Positions 25,659 through 34,086 of a DNA stretch of 64,000 bases are shown piece by piece. Each line of letters starts with the position of its first letter. Position 1 is the stretch's first letter. Both the position numbers and the translations under genes were made by a program. The notes below the pieces were generated by a model. That model was not told where the DNA came from, made no database searches, and saw only the letters and a list, made by a program, of their open reading frames with translations. Origin of the DNA: Halococcus sediminicola (GTDB lineage Archaea > Halobacteriota > Halobacteria > Halobacteriales > Halococcaceae); assembly GCF_000755245.1 (NCBI RefSeq), contig NZ_BBMP01000005.1:158408-222407 (forward strand). Direction: 5' to 3'.

Positions 25659-25705
25659 CCTTATGTACGCAACTCCCTTTTCAAATGGGTCGATTGTTAC
25701 ACAAG
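25659..25705. repeat. 47-bp inverted-repeat element, copy 3
   Basis: Left arm CCTTATGTACG (25659-25669) and right arm GTTACACAAGG (25695-25705), with 25 bases between. It lies between the second origin and the end of the 919-aa gene. Confidence 0.65.
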
Positions 25706-25810
25706 GTATGGCACCAAGTTGGGAGACTGTGCACGGCGATCATTGGTATTTGTATTCTCAAAAGTGCTCGTGCGTCTTTCAGGTCAGTCCTACCATTGAG
25801 GCCCGAAGCG

Positions 25811-28570
25811 TCATCTATCTCCTCTAGCAGCCGCCACAATGCTCACTTGATCGGTTTCGGCGCCAATCACGGCTATCGAGTCAGTACGGTAAAATGGAGA
25901 CTTATTGGCCGCAGACACACGACTCGAATCGGCGTCGACCAATATTTCGACCGCCGATATCCACGGATCGAGCCACTCCCACGCTTCTTGCAGTGCTGGG
26001 ATTCGCTCTCCAGGCTTGGCAAACAATCCCCCTACAGGGTCGTCGGCATTTGCGTATTGCCCCGCATCAAGCAAGTCGTAGACTGCCTCAGCGACCACCT
26101 CTCGGACGAGCGTATCCTGTTCTCGGTCGGCTTCAGAAGATGAGACGAACCAGGGATAGATCGTCTTGCCACGCTCCTCGTCGGTATGGAATGGCAGCGC
26201 GAACCGCCATCCTCCGTCAGTTTGGCGGATAAAATCGAACGCTGCGAGGCGCTCGATATGCTTGCGGATCCAGCGTGCTGAGACGTCGGCCCTGTCTGCA
26301 AGTTCGCTCTGTATGAGGGGTGACTCCGCTACCAGTAGCGTGTGGATGGTTCTTGAGAGCGCTGGCTTCGACATTTCTGGCAGTATCCGCTCAGCAGTGA
26401 GCGTCGAGAGCGCAAAGCGCACTTCGTCGAGACGAATCTCCCGGTTCGGTGCTTTCGTCTCCGACTCTAAGCTGTGAACTGCTCTCGCTACATCGTAGGG
26501 CGTTCCAGCGAGCGCTGCGAACAGCGAGATCGCTGTACGAGTCGATCTGAGGTTTTTCTGGCGACACGCCACGGTCATCGTAGCGGCAGTGTGTCGTCGT
26601 TCTGTGGCGGTTTCGACGGACACACGAATCGCAAACTCCGGTGCATCGTCGTGTGGTTCCCAATTCGAGAGGCGTCGCCGAAGGCGGTCAGCGATGCTCT
26701 CGACGCTCTTGCCGACGAGGACGAACGACCCGATGAGTTCGCCGAACGGGTCGTCAGCATCGACTGTCGGCGAGAACGTACTCTCGCGTTTTTGCTTCCG
26801 CAGTTCGAACAGCTGGCGGTGGGCGGCGAATTCACCATATCGGGATTGAATCGACGCGCCGATACAGAGCGTTTTGGCGAGGTCCGCTTTCTGGTCAGCC
26901 TTGAAATCCTTCGAGTAGCGGGGAATGCGTGCTTCTCGAACCACGTCGATGTCGGCGAGATCTAGCAGGTGAACCATGGTTCCGGCGAGCCCGAGCGCTT
27001 CGCGAGTGATCTCACCACGAAAGCGTGATTCGTTCTCGTAGTTGCCATCGCGGTAGTGTTTCGTGAGCTTCCGAAGGTCTTCGGCGGCCTCGATGAGTGC
27101 CTCTGTATAGGCTTCGGGTGTCGCATCGACGTCTTTGAGATAGCCGAGACAGCGGAGATCTCGCAGGAGGTCGGTATGGTTGGCGAGCAGATCGCCGAGT
27201 TTCCCCGATTCGAAACGCTCGTGGGTGAGAGCGTGGCGGAACGTACGAGTACTGGTTAACGCCAGTGCAATACACACCCACCACTGCATGGGGTTATCGT
27301 ATTCGGCACCGACCAGCAGCCGATCAGCCTCGTGGTCGTAGTAGTGATGTGGCTCGCCCCGATCGGATTTCTCTGCAATCGGGTAGTCACAGAGCGTCAT
27401 CGCTCCTTCGGAAGCACAGCCAGCGGCAGCCGCGTAGCGATGGCGTGCAGCCGACCGAACTTGGTGTGAAAACGGCAGGCGATTGCGGTCAGCATCTGTG
27501 CCAGCACCGTCCGATTCCGCGACAGCTTCTTCCTCCGCCTCCGCCGATGGGCGGTGACGGCCCTCGTGTGCGGGCGGGGTTACACGGCTATCGTCGGAGA
27601 GATTTCCGGTCGCGTTAACGCAGTCGTCAAGCTGGCTCTGGACGCCGATTTCGCTGTCGAGAGCGGCCAAGAACTCACGACCAACGTGCGAGAGCGAGAC
27701 GTGAGTAGTGCCGCGATGATCGAAGCGCTCGACGAGTGCGTGCGGGACGAGTCGCTGCGAGACGTGGTTGCGGATCGTCCCACGGCCGACGTTCATCGCG
27801 TCGGCGAGCGCGCTATAGGTGGTCGTTTCGCTAGTTTCGTCGGCAATCGCTCGAAGAATCGCGATGGGTTTGGAATCGGGATCGAACGCCTCACGGGCGT
27901 CCTCAACGCGACTCTCGACGGCGGCTGGCATTGCTTGCTCTCCCAGGCGCGGCTTGCAGTCGTCTTTAACGCTGGCGGGAAGTTCCTCGCGATGCTTTCG
28001 CCAGAGGAACGTTCGCTCGATCGGGCTGGCCACGAGCACGACGCGACAGCCACGCGCGTAGGCACGGACGAGTGCGAGAACCGCTTGGCGCTGATCACTG
28101 CGCACGCTCGTGAACCCGTCCAGTGAAATGGCGATGGTGGGCGTCACGCTCTGGGCAGCGGCGAACAGTGCGGGGTCACCGCTATCGATATCTTCGAGAC
28201 TCGTCCGGACGTCGTGGCTCGTCTGGCCACCCAACTGACGAGTGGTGCGAACGAGTTCGTGTCTGAGACCGTCTCTCCCCTTCGCAATTTCGACGGCAAG
28301 ATCAGCGTACCCACCGTCGAGCGCATCGACATCGTTGCGTTCGAGGATGGCGTAGAGCTTCTCGATCGAGGCGGCCTGCCGTCCGATTGCTCGGACGCTC
28401 TCGTATAGGCGGTCGGCAAGCTGGCTCCCGTCAGTATCGAAGAGCTCTCGATGGAGCTTCGTCGGTGCCCACGTACTGTTCTCGCCGGGTCGGACTACCA
28501 CGTCCGCCTCGGCGGGGTACTGGCCGGTAACCGCGATGCCGGGTTCTGGATTGGAGCCAGAGCCGGTCAT
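25811..28570 (-). CDS. large HTH protein, possible plasmid replication/maintenance factor
   Basis: A 919-aa protein I cannot assign firmly. Residues about 135-200 contain TPTIAISLDGFTSVRSDQRQ and GCRVVLVASPIERTFLWRKH, resembling a nuclease/ATPase-like core without a clear P-loop. Two winged-helix units are visible: TTTYSALADAMNVGRGTIRN near residue 255 and QSELADRADVSARWIRKHIE near residue 780. The middle (about 380-650) is helical and charged. It overlaps the 28567 small gene by ATGA and follows a set of zinc-finger genes, all on one strand downstream of an origin. Large HTH proteins of this kind occur on haloarchaeal plasmids and proviruses, so a role in replication or copy control is plausible but not shown. 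Confidence 0.6.
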   Translation of the reverse strand: MTGSGSNPEPGIAVTGQYPAEADVVVRPGENSTWAPTKLHRELFDTDGSQLADRLYESVRAIGRQAASIEKLYAILERNDVDALDGGYADLAVEIAKGRDGLRHELVRTTRQLGGQTSHDVRTSLEDIDSGDPALFAAAQSVTPTIAISLDGFTSVRSDQRQAVLALVRAYARGCRVVLVASPIERTFLWRKHREELPASVKDDCKPRLGEQAMPAAVESRVEDAREAFDPDSKPIAILRAIADETSETTTYSALADAMNVGRGTIRNHVSQRLVPHALVERFDHRGTTHVSLSHVGREFLAALDSEIGVQSQLDDCVNATGNLSDDSRVTPPAHEGRHRPSAEAEEEAVAESDGAGTDADRNRLPFSHQVRSAARHRYAAAAGCASEGAMTLCDYPIAEKSDRGEPHHYYDHEADRLLVGAEYDNPMQWWVCIALALTSTRTFRHALTHERFESGKLGDLLANHTDLLRDLRCLGYLKDVDATPEAYTEALIEAAEDLRKLTKHYRDGNYENESRFRGEITREALGLAGTMVHLLDLADIDVVREARIPRYSKDFKADQKADLAKTLCIGASIQSRYGEFAAHRQLFELRKQKRESTFSPTVDADDPFGELIGSFVLVGKSVESIADRLRRRLSNWEPHDDAPEFAIRVSVETATERRHTAATMTVACRQKNLRSTRTAISLFAALAGTPYDVARAVHSLESETKAPNREIRLDEVRFALSTLTAERILPEMSKPALSRTIHTLLVAESPLIQSELADRADVSARWIRKHIERLAAFDFIRQTDGGWRFALPFHTDEERGKTIYPWFVSSSEADREQDTLVREVVAEAVYDLLDAGQYANADDPVGGLFAKPGERIPALQEAWEWLDPWISAVEILVDADSSRVSAANKSPFYRTDSIAVIGAETDQVSIVAAARGDR

Positions 28571-28752
28571 CGACCGTCGCTCCCGATCGTCTGCAGGAAC
28601 TCACAGGCCTCCCTGTGGCCGCCATTGCTCTGATAGCACCCGGCGCGGGCAGTGCTCTTTCTGGCGCTGTCTGCCCCGCTCTCGGTGCGACAGAGCACGC
28701 ACGGCTCGCGAGCGTCATCACTGATCGTGGGGGTGAAACCGACAGCCGCCAT
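28567..28752 (-). CDS. 61-aa zinc-finger-like protein
   Basis: MAAVGFTPTISDDAREPCVL begins the protein; the potential metal ligands are CVLC, then a cysteine and H/C in ARAGCYQSNGGHREACEFLQ. The stop overlaps the start of the 919-aa gene (ATGA), so the two are translationally coupled. No known family; likely a small DNA- or protein-binding partner. Confidence 0.6.
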   Translation of the reverse strand: MAAVGFTPTISDDAREPCVLCRTESGADSARKSTARAGCYQSNGGHREACEFLQTIGSDGR

Positions 28753-28835
28753 CTTGGCTTACCCCCAGCCTCCTGCTCGAGAAATTTCGGCTGTTACAGC
28801 GGAAATCCGGTGTGGGTTCGTCGCCGTGAAACCGT

Positions 28836-29132
28836 TCATACGCGACTCTCCACTGTTTCGACTGGTGTCTCGGACTGCTCGCGCGTAGCGAGATGGACGG
28901 CGAGATCGCGGTCGCCGAAGACAGGACCGATACGGCGGTACCCACCGCTGTCGTGGTCAACGATCGTGCCGGTGGCTGGACAGCCCTCAGCCTGGCACTG
29001 GTAGTTGTGGTAGGCGATGCCCTCGCCTTGCCACGCGCTCGACAGGCGGTCGGCAGTGCCGCGACAGACCGCACACTGGATCGCCGTGGGGACATCAGCG
29101 TCGACGATCCGCCCGAAGGCGTCGATTTCCAT
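28836..29132 (-). CDS. 98-aa zinc-ribbon protein
   Basis: MEIDAFGRIVDADVPTAIQC starts a protein with two cysteine knuckles, CAVC and CQAEGCPATG, separated by about 28 residues, as in zinc ribbons. The rest (RIGPVFGDRDLAVHLATREQ) is a short beta and helical tail. Its start overlaps the stop of the upstream gene by one base (TGATG). It is part of the small-gene operon leading to the 919-aa protein. Confidence 0.65.
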   Translation of the reverse strand: MEIDAFGRIVDADVPTAIQCAVCRGTADRLSSAWQGEGIAYHNYQCQAEGCPATGTIVDHDSGGYRRIGPVFGDRDLAVHLATREQSETPVETVESRV

Positions 29133-29368
29133 CAGGCGATCTCCCCCTGTCGGTCGCCGCTTCCAGGGCCAGTACGTTGGTCGTCATCGGCAGCGAGCGT
29201 CGCCTGCTCGCAATGGCGATACCGTGTGGCCTCTTTCGAGCGGTACAGTCGCGCCCGGGCTTGTCGAGCGCGGTCGCGGTCGCTGTGGTGGTCGGCTGAC
29301 TGTTTGTGGCAGTCGGCTGGCTGTACGCCCTCACGTCGGTGGGTATGTGTGCTGTCGCGTGTGGCCAT
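29132..29368 (-). CDS. 78-aa basic hypothetical protein
   Basis: From the ATG at 29368 (MATRDSTHTHRREGVQPADC), with a central basic helix (SDRDRARQARARLYRSKEAT) and an acidic C-terminus (DDDQRTGPGSGDRQGEIA). Histidines and cysteines (HTH, DCHKQ, HCEQ) are scattered but give no clean finger. The stop is joined to the next start (TGATG), which is the main support that it is real. Function unknown. Confidence 0.5.
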   Translation of the reverse strand: MATRDSTHTHRREGVQPADCHKQSADHHSDRDRARQARARLYRSKEATRYRHCEQATLAADDDQRTGPGSGDRQGEIA

Positions 29369-29677
29369 TCTACGGCCCGTGATTGGAGTGCTGACGGCCG
29401 GGAGAGCCGTCGTACCCGCGGCTGTCGATGCTCGTCGCCGAGTTGCCCGCCCAACGTGAGACAGCAACGCCTCTGCGCGTAGGGCGAAAGCTATATTTGC
29501 CGTGGGCCGCGAAGGAAAAGTGTCCAGCCTCCTTCGTCGACACTGATTCGGTAGCCCCTGCTTTAGGCTGACAGTGCAACGGTTGGTATTTAGGGTTTTG
29601 TATGACGCTCTGACAGACCGTCGCGAACCGACCGGAGAGCGTCGGGGTGGGGTGTGCAGCATCCACTCGGCTCCTCG
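29369..29677. other. gene-free interval between two operon members
   Basis: These 309 bases contain no frame I would call. Around 29500-29600 the sequence is AT-richer and may hold the promoter for the small zinc-finger genes to its left. No repeat was seen. Confidence 0.3.
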
Positions 29678-30328
29678 TTAGGCCCTCTCCGATCCGTGGT
29701 GGTCGCTTGCTGGCACGACGCGGCGGAGCTCGCGCTGGCAAGCATAGCCGGGGCTGATATAGTATGCCCGTGCGCACTCGGGTCGGCCTTCGATCCGATA
29801 CTCACCGCCATTCGGACCGACGAGTGCTACTCTGCCATCCGGAGTGCTGGCGGGTTCGACGACGAGCATCGGAGTCGATTGGCCCTGCCAGAGGACGCCG
29901 TCGCCTTTCTGCAGGTCGGTGACGCTGTCGATCGGTTCGCACGTGTCGATAGCCTCGCGGCAAAATTGAGGACCAGTGTCGGACCCACGGTTGTTCGATT
30001 TACGCGATAGTCCGGCGGGACTCGTTTCGGCCGTGTCTCGTGGCCGATGGTATTTGACCGGGTAGCTACAGCTTCGGACGACGGTTTCGAGTGTACTTAC
30101 TGCAGGCGAACCGTTAGGGAAGCATTCCGAACACGGATCGTGAATGGTGGCGTACGCGGCCGTGAACTGGACCTCGTGCCATTCCCAGTCACTGGCGGAG
30201 TGTCGCCAGCATGCCGGTTCTGTGGTGGTTTCGGCTGTCTTGCCAGTGTTTGCTGACTGCCGATGTCGATGTTCGCGTGCAATACCTTTAGGTCGCTCTG
30301 TCCTGTAGGATGAGTTGCTTTGGCTCAT
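29678..30328 (-). CDS. haloarchaeal hypothetical protein with CxxC
   Basis: About 216 aa from the ATG at 30328 (MSQSNSSYRTERPKGIAREH). The frame is open further to 30412, but this start gives a compact N-terminus. It contains the segment ATIHDPCSECFPNGSPAVST, a CxxC knuckle, and a C-terminal beta-rich domain (LQKGDGVLWQGQSTPMLVVE, GRVALVGPNGGEYRIEG). Proteins with this layout occur on haloarchaeal plasmids and proviruses. It is the first gene of the leftward accessory cluster, ahead of the three small genes and the 919-aa protein. No catalytic residues are apparent, so a nucleic-acid-binding role is only a guess. Confidence 0.55.
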   Translation of the reverse strand: MSQSNSSYRTERPKGIAREHRHRQSANTGKTAETTTEPACWRHSASDWEWHEVQFTAAYATIHDPCSECFPNGSPAVSTLETVVRSCSYPVKYHRPRDTAETSPAGLSRKSNNRGSDTGPQFCREAIDTCEPIDSVTDLQKGDGVLWQGQSTPMLVVEPASTPDGRVALVGPNGGEYRIEGRPECARAYYISPGYACQRELRRVVPASDHHGSERA

Positions 30329-30695
30329 TGGATGATGGATTGAAAGGCTCAGCATTCCGATGTTGCCAGAGACAGTCAGCGCGGGTGTCGAGACCGAGTG
30401 AGTTCCAGTCACTCAGGCTACGACGTTGATTCCCGCGCTGGCACGATACGCTCGTAAGCCGAGCGTCCGCGCACCCGCTGCTCGACGCTTGTTGACATCG
30501 CCTGCGTCGATGGCGGATGATTAGATGCATACGTTTGACTCTGACAATAACCCGGTTTGAGACCGTTGCTGATAAACCTGTGCATAGATATTATTCATTG
30601 ATGAATCAAAAGATGTGTCTGCCGGCCCAGTCCAGCGGTGTTAAGCGGAGGGATACTGGAATCCTGCATCAATGCCGTCGCCGTTGGTGCCGTGG
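30329..30695. promoter_or_regulatory. divergent interval upstream of two regulator-like genes
   Basis: This stretch of 367 bases holds no gene. It separates the leftward accessory operon from the rightward wHTH gene at 30696. The part near 30560-30620 is AT-rich (TAGATATTATTC) and is the likely promoter zone. No palindromic operator stood out. Confidence 0.3.
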
Positions 30696-30992
30696 ATGAG
30701 CCGAGTTGACGAGCAGATCCTGCGAGTGCTTGATCAGGTTGGGTTCCCTCTCCCACCGAAGGCTATCATGCTCGGTATCCGGGAACGATACGGGGAGGAG
30801 GCTACTCCGGGGGCAAACCACGTCTCGCGGAGAGTACGTGGGCCGCTCTCTGAGCATGGACTGGTTGACCGGCCTTTCCCTGATGAGGCGAGGACTTACT
30901 ACGGTGTTACAGAGCTTGGCGAGCGCTATCTGCACGACTCGAATGCCGAACCCGGGGAGTTCGTCGCCGGTATGGATGCTTCTGGAGAGTAG
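30696..30992 (+). CDS. PhiH1 repressor-like winged-helix protein
   Basis: About 98 aa from the ATG at 30696 (MSRVDEQILRVLDQVGFPLP). The fold is a single winged helix: a first helix DEQILRVLDQ, the HTH part PKAIMLGIRERYGEEATPGA then HVSRRVRGPLSEHGLVDRPF, and a wing ending TYYGVTELGERYLHD. This resembles the phage PhiH1-type repressors spread through haloarchaea. The nine codons upstream (MPSPLVPW) could be included, but the inner start is usual. It may control the operon on the other strand. Confidence 0.75.
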   Translation: MSRVDEQILRVLDQVGFPLPPKAIMLGIRERYGEEATPGANHVSRRVRGPLSEHGLVDRPFPDEARTYYGVTELGERYLHDSNAEPGEFVAGMDASGE

Positions 30993-31183
30993 CGAGGCCT
31001 TCTGTCCACGAAGGGGTGAACTCACCATTCCCGATTTCCACCGTATCATCTGTGCCGATTCTATCCATCACGAAGCGCTGAGATGACTTATCGTACAGCC
31101 CTTTCCGAATCCGAAATCATATGTGGTATGAAATAAATTTGCTTTAGATTTAGTTGAGTTGAAAGCCACTTATGAGGCGTGAG

Positions 31184-32308
31184 TCACCACTGCCGGCCGT
31201 CAAATCCACTATCTGTCTCTGGTGGTTTTTTCTCTGGTCGGTGAGCCATTTCACGATAGGTATCATACAGGCTTTCAGCCCATTCGATGATTTTTGGATT
31301 TTCGCTCACGATCATAGCGATGTGCTTCCCTTCGCCGCGTTCGTTGTATGCGCCGACCGCGACTTTTCGGTCGTCATATATGCCGATGCCGAGTGTATGG
31401 GAATCCTCGAGATAGAGCGGCTGGTAGTGCTCACATTTGGCGTGAGCGGCAAAGTCTGTTCCCGTATCTTGATCTGATTTGACATAGCTTCCCCAATCAA
31501 GAATGGCCTCAGCCTCGACGCCGAAGTCGAGCATGCTCTTGTAGGCGTAGAATAGGATTGGGTTATAGATTGAACAGACACACCGGAATTGCTCCACACG
31601 AACATCACAGAGTCTGAGAGCGGCCCCGAGTACATTAGAGGGACTGGCTGTGTCCGAAGCTATGACTGTTGCATCAGAAAGCTCGGGAACTGGAACAGTT
31701 GCATCCTCTAGCGGCAGGCGCTGGAGCCATTCCGCTTTCTTGATAATCTGCTCAACCGCGATTGATAAATCATCGTAGGCGAGCAGCGTCTTCTCTCCAG
31801 TATCGGTGATTCGATACGTGTGACCTTTTTCATCTGCTAGATCATGATCCGGCTTGTCGAACTGTTTGAGTTGGCGTTTGACTGTCTCCTTAGTAGCCGA
31901 TACGGATGCCCTTCGGTGAATTTCCTCTATGCTCTGGTATTCTCCACAAAGGTTTGAGAGGATCGAGATTGGTGTCTCAGTCCGAATCAGTTTCGCAAAT
32001 TCATCTCTTGTAATTGTAGTTTTTGTGAGGCAATCCTCGATTGCTTCGAAGAGTAATTTTCCGCCAGCGGTCGGTTCAATGTTCTCTCGATAGATTTTGA
32101 CAATTCCGTATTCATGGAGTTCTGAGAGGTGCTTTGCTGCTGTCTTCTGAGATATTTCTGCGTGGGAGGCAATGTCGTCTCGACTGGTGGGAAGCGAGAG
32201 ATCGTTGACCGCACGCAAAATCTCTAATCGCTTTGTGTCAAGGGTTTCATTGATGACTTCTCGAATGTCGAGATCACGGCCAGATAGCGGGTGTGTTTGT
32301 GTGGACAT
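31184..32308 (-). CDS. FilR1-domain HTH transcriptional regulator
   Basis: A 374-aa regulator. Residues about 20-90 form an ArsR-like winged helix (LEILRAVNDLSLPTSRDDIA, then EISQKTAAKHLSELHEYGIV). A second winged helix follows (ISILSNLCGEYQSIEEIHRR), and the C-terminal half (about 220-360) looks like the FilR1 effector domain of archaeal regulators, with AILDWGSYVKSDQDTG and LGIGIYDDRKVAVGAYNERG. It is divergent from the cytochrome P450 gene with only 103 bases between them, so it probably controls that gene. The ligand is unknown. Confidence 0.82.
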   Translation of the reverse strand: MSTQTHPLSGRDLDIREVINETLDTKRLEILRAVNDLSLPTSRDDIASHAEISQKTAAKHLSELHEYGIVKIYRENIEPTAGGKLLFEAIEDCLTKTTITRDEFAKLIRTETPISILSNLCGEYQSIEEIHRRASVSATKETVKRQLKQFDKPDHDLADEKGHTYRITDTGEKTLLAYDDLSIAVEQIIKKAEWLQRLPLEDATVPVPELSDATVIASDTASPSNVLGAALRLCDVRVEQFRCVCSIYNPILFYAYKSMLDFGVEAEAILDWGSYVKSDQDTGTDFAAHAKCEHYQPLYLEDSHTLGIGIYDDRKVAVGAYNERGEGKHIAMIVSENPKIIEWAESLYDTYREMAHRPEKKPPETDSGFDGRQW

Positions 32309-32411
32309 GATTGTATAAAGTTCACCGGATGGTCTCTGGGATTTACTTGGCGATTTCTCTCTGGATTGGAATCAACGTGTCTTTTAATGCTCTATCGACG
32401 AAGCTTGACTG
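32309..32411. promoter_or_regulatory. divergent promoter of regulator and P450
   Basis: The 103-base gap has a plus-strand box TCTTTTAATG about 28 bases before the P450 ATG, suggesting a leaderless mRNA, and an AT-rich box TTGTATAAAG next to the regulator start. The regulator could bind between them; no perfect palindrome was seen. Confidence 0.5.
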
Positions 32412-33812
32412 ATGAGTAACAATACACAGCTCCCGCCTTCGCCTGAAGGCCATCCTATCATTGGTCATACAATTGATTTTGGTGATGATCCGTTCGGGTT
32501 TGTTGACCGTGCTACGAGCGAATGTGGGGATGTCTACTGTATGGAATTGCCGGGGACAGATGTGTACGTTCTCGCAGGAGCGGAGTACCTGAATCAGGCG
32601 CTCGTTACGGATGTTGATGCGTTCAGGAAGACAGATGACTTCAATCGAGTGTTTGGAAACGGGGTGCTCTCAACTGAAGGTGAGCAGTGGCGTCGTCAGC
32701 GAGATATTCTCCAGCCACTGTTTCATCCCGACCGGGTGAGCGGCTATGCAGACGACATGGTTGCCGCAACCCAGCGCCGCCTTTCGACGTGGGAAGATGG
32801 TGAAATCCGAGATATCGAATCGGAAATGCAGGATCTCACGATTGAGATTCTGTTCGCAACGCTGTTCGGTCGTAATCTGGCACCCGGCGAAGGTGACGAT
32901 TTACGAGATGCATCGGACGGGCTTAACAAGTGGTTCGTTCCGACTTCGTGGCTGCTCCCTCATTGGGTGCCAACACCATCCCGCCGCAAATTCAGCAATT
33001 CGGAATCGCGGTTGCGAGTCGAAATACGCCAATTGCTGGCGGAGCATGAACATGCCAACACCGAGAAATCGGGTGTAGTAACGCTCGCCGACCAAGCAGG
33101 ACAATCCGCTTCTGAAAGCCAATCAGGTGGCTCAGAGAGTGATACACTGCTCTCGAAGCTGTCTGAAGCAGGCGAGGCAACAGGTGAGAACCATCTGAGT
33201 CGCGAAGAAATCGAGGATCAGATGTTGACGATGATTTTCGCCGGGTACGAGACAACTGCAGCCGCTATCGCGTTCGCTCTGTATTCGCTGGCGACCGAAC
33301 CCGACATTTGCGACGCCTTCCATGAGGAACTCGATACGGTGCTTGATGGAAACCCGCCGACACTGGATGACATGAGTCGTCTCGATCTCACTAATCGGAT
33401 CGTCACCGAGACGCTTCGCCTCTACCCTCCTATCCATACAATCCCTCGGCAGACAACGAGAGAGGTTGATGTCGGCGATTATCGGCTTCCGGCGGATGAG
33501 CAGGTACACCTCTCGGTGATCTCAGTCCATCGTGACGAACGGTACTACGACGCTCCACTGGAGTTCCGGCCCGAGCGCTGGACAGACGGATTTGAGGAAG
33601 AGTTAGACGACTATGCATTCATCCCGTTCGGTGGTGGACGACGGACATGCATCGGACGAGAGTTCGCTCGGCTTGAGGCAACGCTCGCGCTCGCAACGAT
33701 CGGTCAGCAGTTCGATCTCGAATGGACCGGTGATGAGACAGAGATGGCTATTGAACCAGAGATGACGACGAAAACGCAGAACGGATTGCCAATGACCCTT
33801 CGTCAGCGATAA
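32412..33812 (+). CDS. cytochrome P450
   Basis: A 466-aa haem mono-oxygenase with a proline-rich start (LPPSPEGHPIIGHTIDFGDD). The I-helix oxygen-binding motif is AGYETTAAAI, the K-helix is ETLRLYPP (ExxR), and the haem ligand loop is FGGGRRTCIGREFARLE with the cysteine at about residue 413. There is no N-terminal membrane anchor, so it is a soluble enzyme that would need ferredoxin or another electron donor; none is encoded nearby. Haloarchaeal P450s have been linked to lipid or terpenoid oxidation, but the substrate is unknown. Its expression is probably governed by the divergent FilR1-type regulator. Confidence 0.95.
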   Translation: MSNNTQLPPSPEGHPIIGHTIDFGDDPFGFVDRATSECGDVYCMELPGTDVYVLAGAEYLNQALVTDVDAFRKTDDFNRVFGNGVLSTEGEQWRRQRDILQPLFHPDRVSGYADDMVAATQRRLSTWEDGEIRDIESEMQDLTIEILFATLFGRNLAPGEGDDLRDASDGLNKWFVPTSWLLPHWVPTPSRRKFSNSESRLRVEIRQLLAEHEHANTEKSGVVTLADQAGQSASESQSGGSESDTLLSKLSEAGEATGENHLSREEIEDQMLTMIFAGYETTAAAIAFALYSLATEPDICDAFHEELDTVLDGNPPTLDDMSRLDLTNRIVTETLRLYPPIHTIPRQTTREVDVGDYRLPADEQVHLSVISVHRDERYYDAPLEFRPERWTDGFEEELDDYAFIPFGGGRRTCIGREFARLEATLALATIGQQFDLEWTGDETEMAIEPEMTTKTQNGLPMTLRQR

Positions 33813-33911
33813 TTGTTTGTCGATAAGCTGCCCCCGAGGTACTCTAGTGCTGGCGATAGTGGACTGTTATAGGGGTTCGCACTGATTTTAGATTTCATAC
33901 ATTGCAGGTTG

Positions 33912-33944
33912 TCGACCTGTCGAAATCAGCGTGCGAGATACAGG
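33912..33944. repeat. 33-bp repeat, copy A
   Basis: Thirty-three bases, starting TCGACCTGTCGAAATC and ending GCGAGATACAGG, recur at 38011-38043 with two differences. The phrase around TTGAAATC is often seen at haloarchaeal IS ends, so both are probably relics of one element. The rest of 33813-34086 shows no gene. Confidence 0.6.
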
Positions 33945-34086
33945 GCGCGTAGTCAGCATGAACTGTTCTCTCACTCAAACTTCCCCGGAATCGGTAGAGA
34001 CAGCGGACATTCCACCCATTTCCTGAAACGAGATGATATAGTTCGAGGGATCGAGTTCGGTAGCCCGGTATCAACGTGAGTTGCTA

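Larger units (their letters stand above)
25134..25810. other. candidate second replication origin region
   Basis: This 677-base gene-poor, AT-rich stretch upstream of the orc gene holds two full 20-bp repeats in opposite orientations (25198-25217 and 25381-25400), the AT-rich segments between and after them, and copy 3 of the 47-49 bp element (25659-25705). Repeat pairs flanking an AT-rich unwinding element beside an orc gene are the usual haloarchaeal origin plan. A possible 61-aa minus-strand frame (25416-25601) is unconvincing. Confidence 0.6.
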
